A stretch of DNA of 64,000 bases from Anaerococcus porci. GTDB taxonomy: Bacteria > Bacillota > Clostridia > Tissierellales > Peptoniphilaceae. Positions 63,779-64,000 of the stretch are shown here, piece by piece; positions within the stretch are counted from its first letter, which is position 1, and every line of letters begins with the position of its first letter. The translations under genes and the position numbers were made by a program. Location: positions 88,641 through 152,640 of the forward strand of contig NZ_VULQ01000006.1 of NCBI RefSeq assembly GCF_009696575.1, in the 5' to 3' direction. The notes beneath the pieces were generated by a model. The model was not told the origin of the DNA and ran no database searches. It saw only the letters and a list, made by a program, of their open reading frames with translations.

Positions 63779-64000
63779 TTAAATGAGAGTTTGATCCTGG
63801 CTCAGGATAAACGCTGGCGGCGTGCATAACACATGCAAGTCGAACGATGAAGGTTTTAAGATTTCTTCGGAATGATTAAAAGTGGATTAGTGGCGAACGG
63901 GTGAGTAACACGTGAGTAACCTGCCTTACACAAGGGGATAGCCTTTGGAAACGAAGAATAATACCCTATAAAGTCAAATCATCGCATGATGGAATGACCA
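63779..64000 (+). rRNA. 16S ribosomal RNA, 5' end (partial)
   Basis: The universal 5' segment AGAGTTTGATCCTGGCTCAG begins at 63788, followed by GGCGGCGTGCATAACACATG and the GGCGAACGGGTGAGTAACACG block. About 222 bases are present, and the gene runs off the window. The 5' end is placed by aligning with the E. coli 16S start. The sequence fits a Gram-positive anaerobic coccus (Anaerococcus-like). Confidence 0.97.

Overview
This window comes from a low-GC, anaerobic Gram-positive coccus-type Firmicute, most like Anaerococcus/Peptoniphilus (Tissierellia). The evidence is the strong AT bias, near-consensus TTGACA/TATAAT promoters, four T-box leaders, amino-acid-fermentation genes, a 2-hydroxyacyl-CoA dehydratase activase homologue, and the 5' end of a 16S rRNA gene at the right edge. 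The genus is an inference from gene content and the partial 16S; no search was run.

Left part (1-14 kb) is the accessory part. It holds an internally deleted IS256-family element, a T-box-controlled NhaC-family antiporter, a two-gene restriction-modification locus (N6-adenine methyltransferase plus a GIY-YIG/helicase protein that also carries a partial methyltransferase-like C-terminus), a DUF3783 gene, a small stranded phage lysis cassette (YvrJ/holin-like protein plus Amidase_5-SH3 endolysin), and a MarR regulator next to a fused MacB-type ABC transporter.

Middle (14-30 kb): a degenerate GH13-like protein beside UDP-glucose dehydrogenase, a TIM-barrel protein, a P1/S58 peptidase, the rpsF-ssb-rpsR operon, a YhcC-type radical SAM protein with an isochorismatase-fold hydrolase, and a 1422-residue activase-type protein. 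These are followed by a Met T-box/metY unit and an Arg-type T-box driving a polar amino-acid ABC transporter, then tRNA-Leu with an AAG anticodon.

30-40 kb is a coherent aspartate-catabolism region. It runs aspartase, dicarboxylate symporter, Asp/Glu racemase, LysR regulator, fumarase, malic enzyme: D/L-aspartate to fumarate to malate to pyruvate. After a 149-bp MITE-like element comes an NhaC-family antiporter with isoaspartyl dipeptidase, a possible further aspartate source.

40-64 kb is mostly housekeeping: msrB, an aminotransferase, a PEPCK/HPrK-superfamily protein, azlCD, an SdpI-like protein, an FAD dehydrogenase, infC-rpmI-rplT (infC with an ATT start and a leader attenuator), an rRNA methyltransferase, T-box-pheST, zapA, a U32 peptidase-family protein, mutS2, argS, a membrane protein, a TPR protein, ridA, a peroxiredoxin, and an rRNA operon with three near-consensus promoters.

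No CRISPR array or replication origin was seen. The best candidates for new biology are the restriction locus, the paired Arg-type T-boxes, the degenerate GH13 protein, tRNA-Leu(AAG) and the MITE/solo-hairpin pair.
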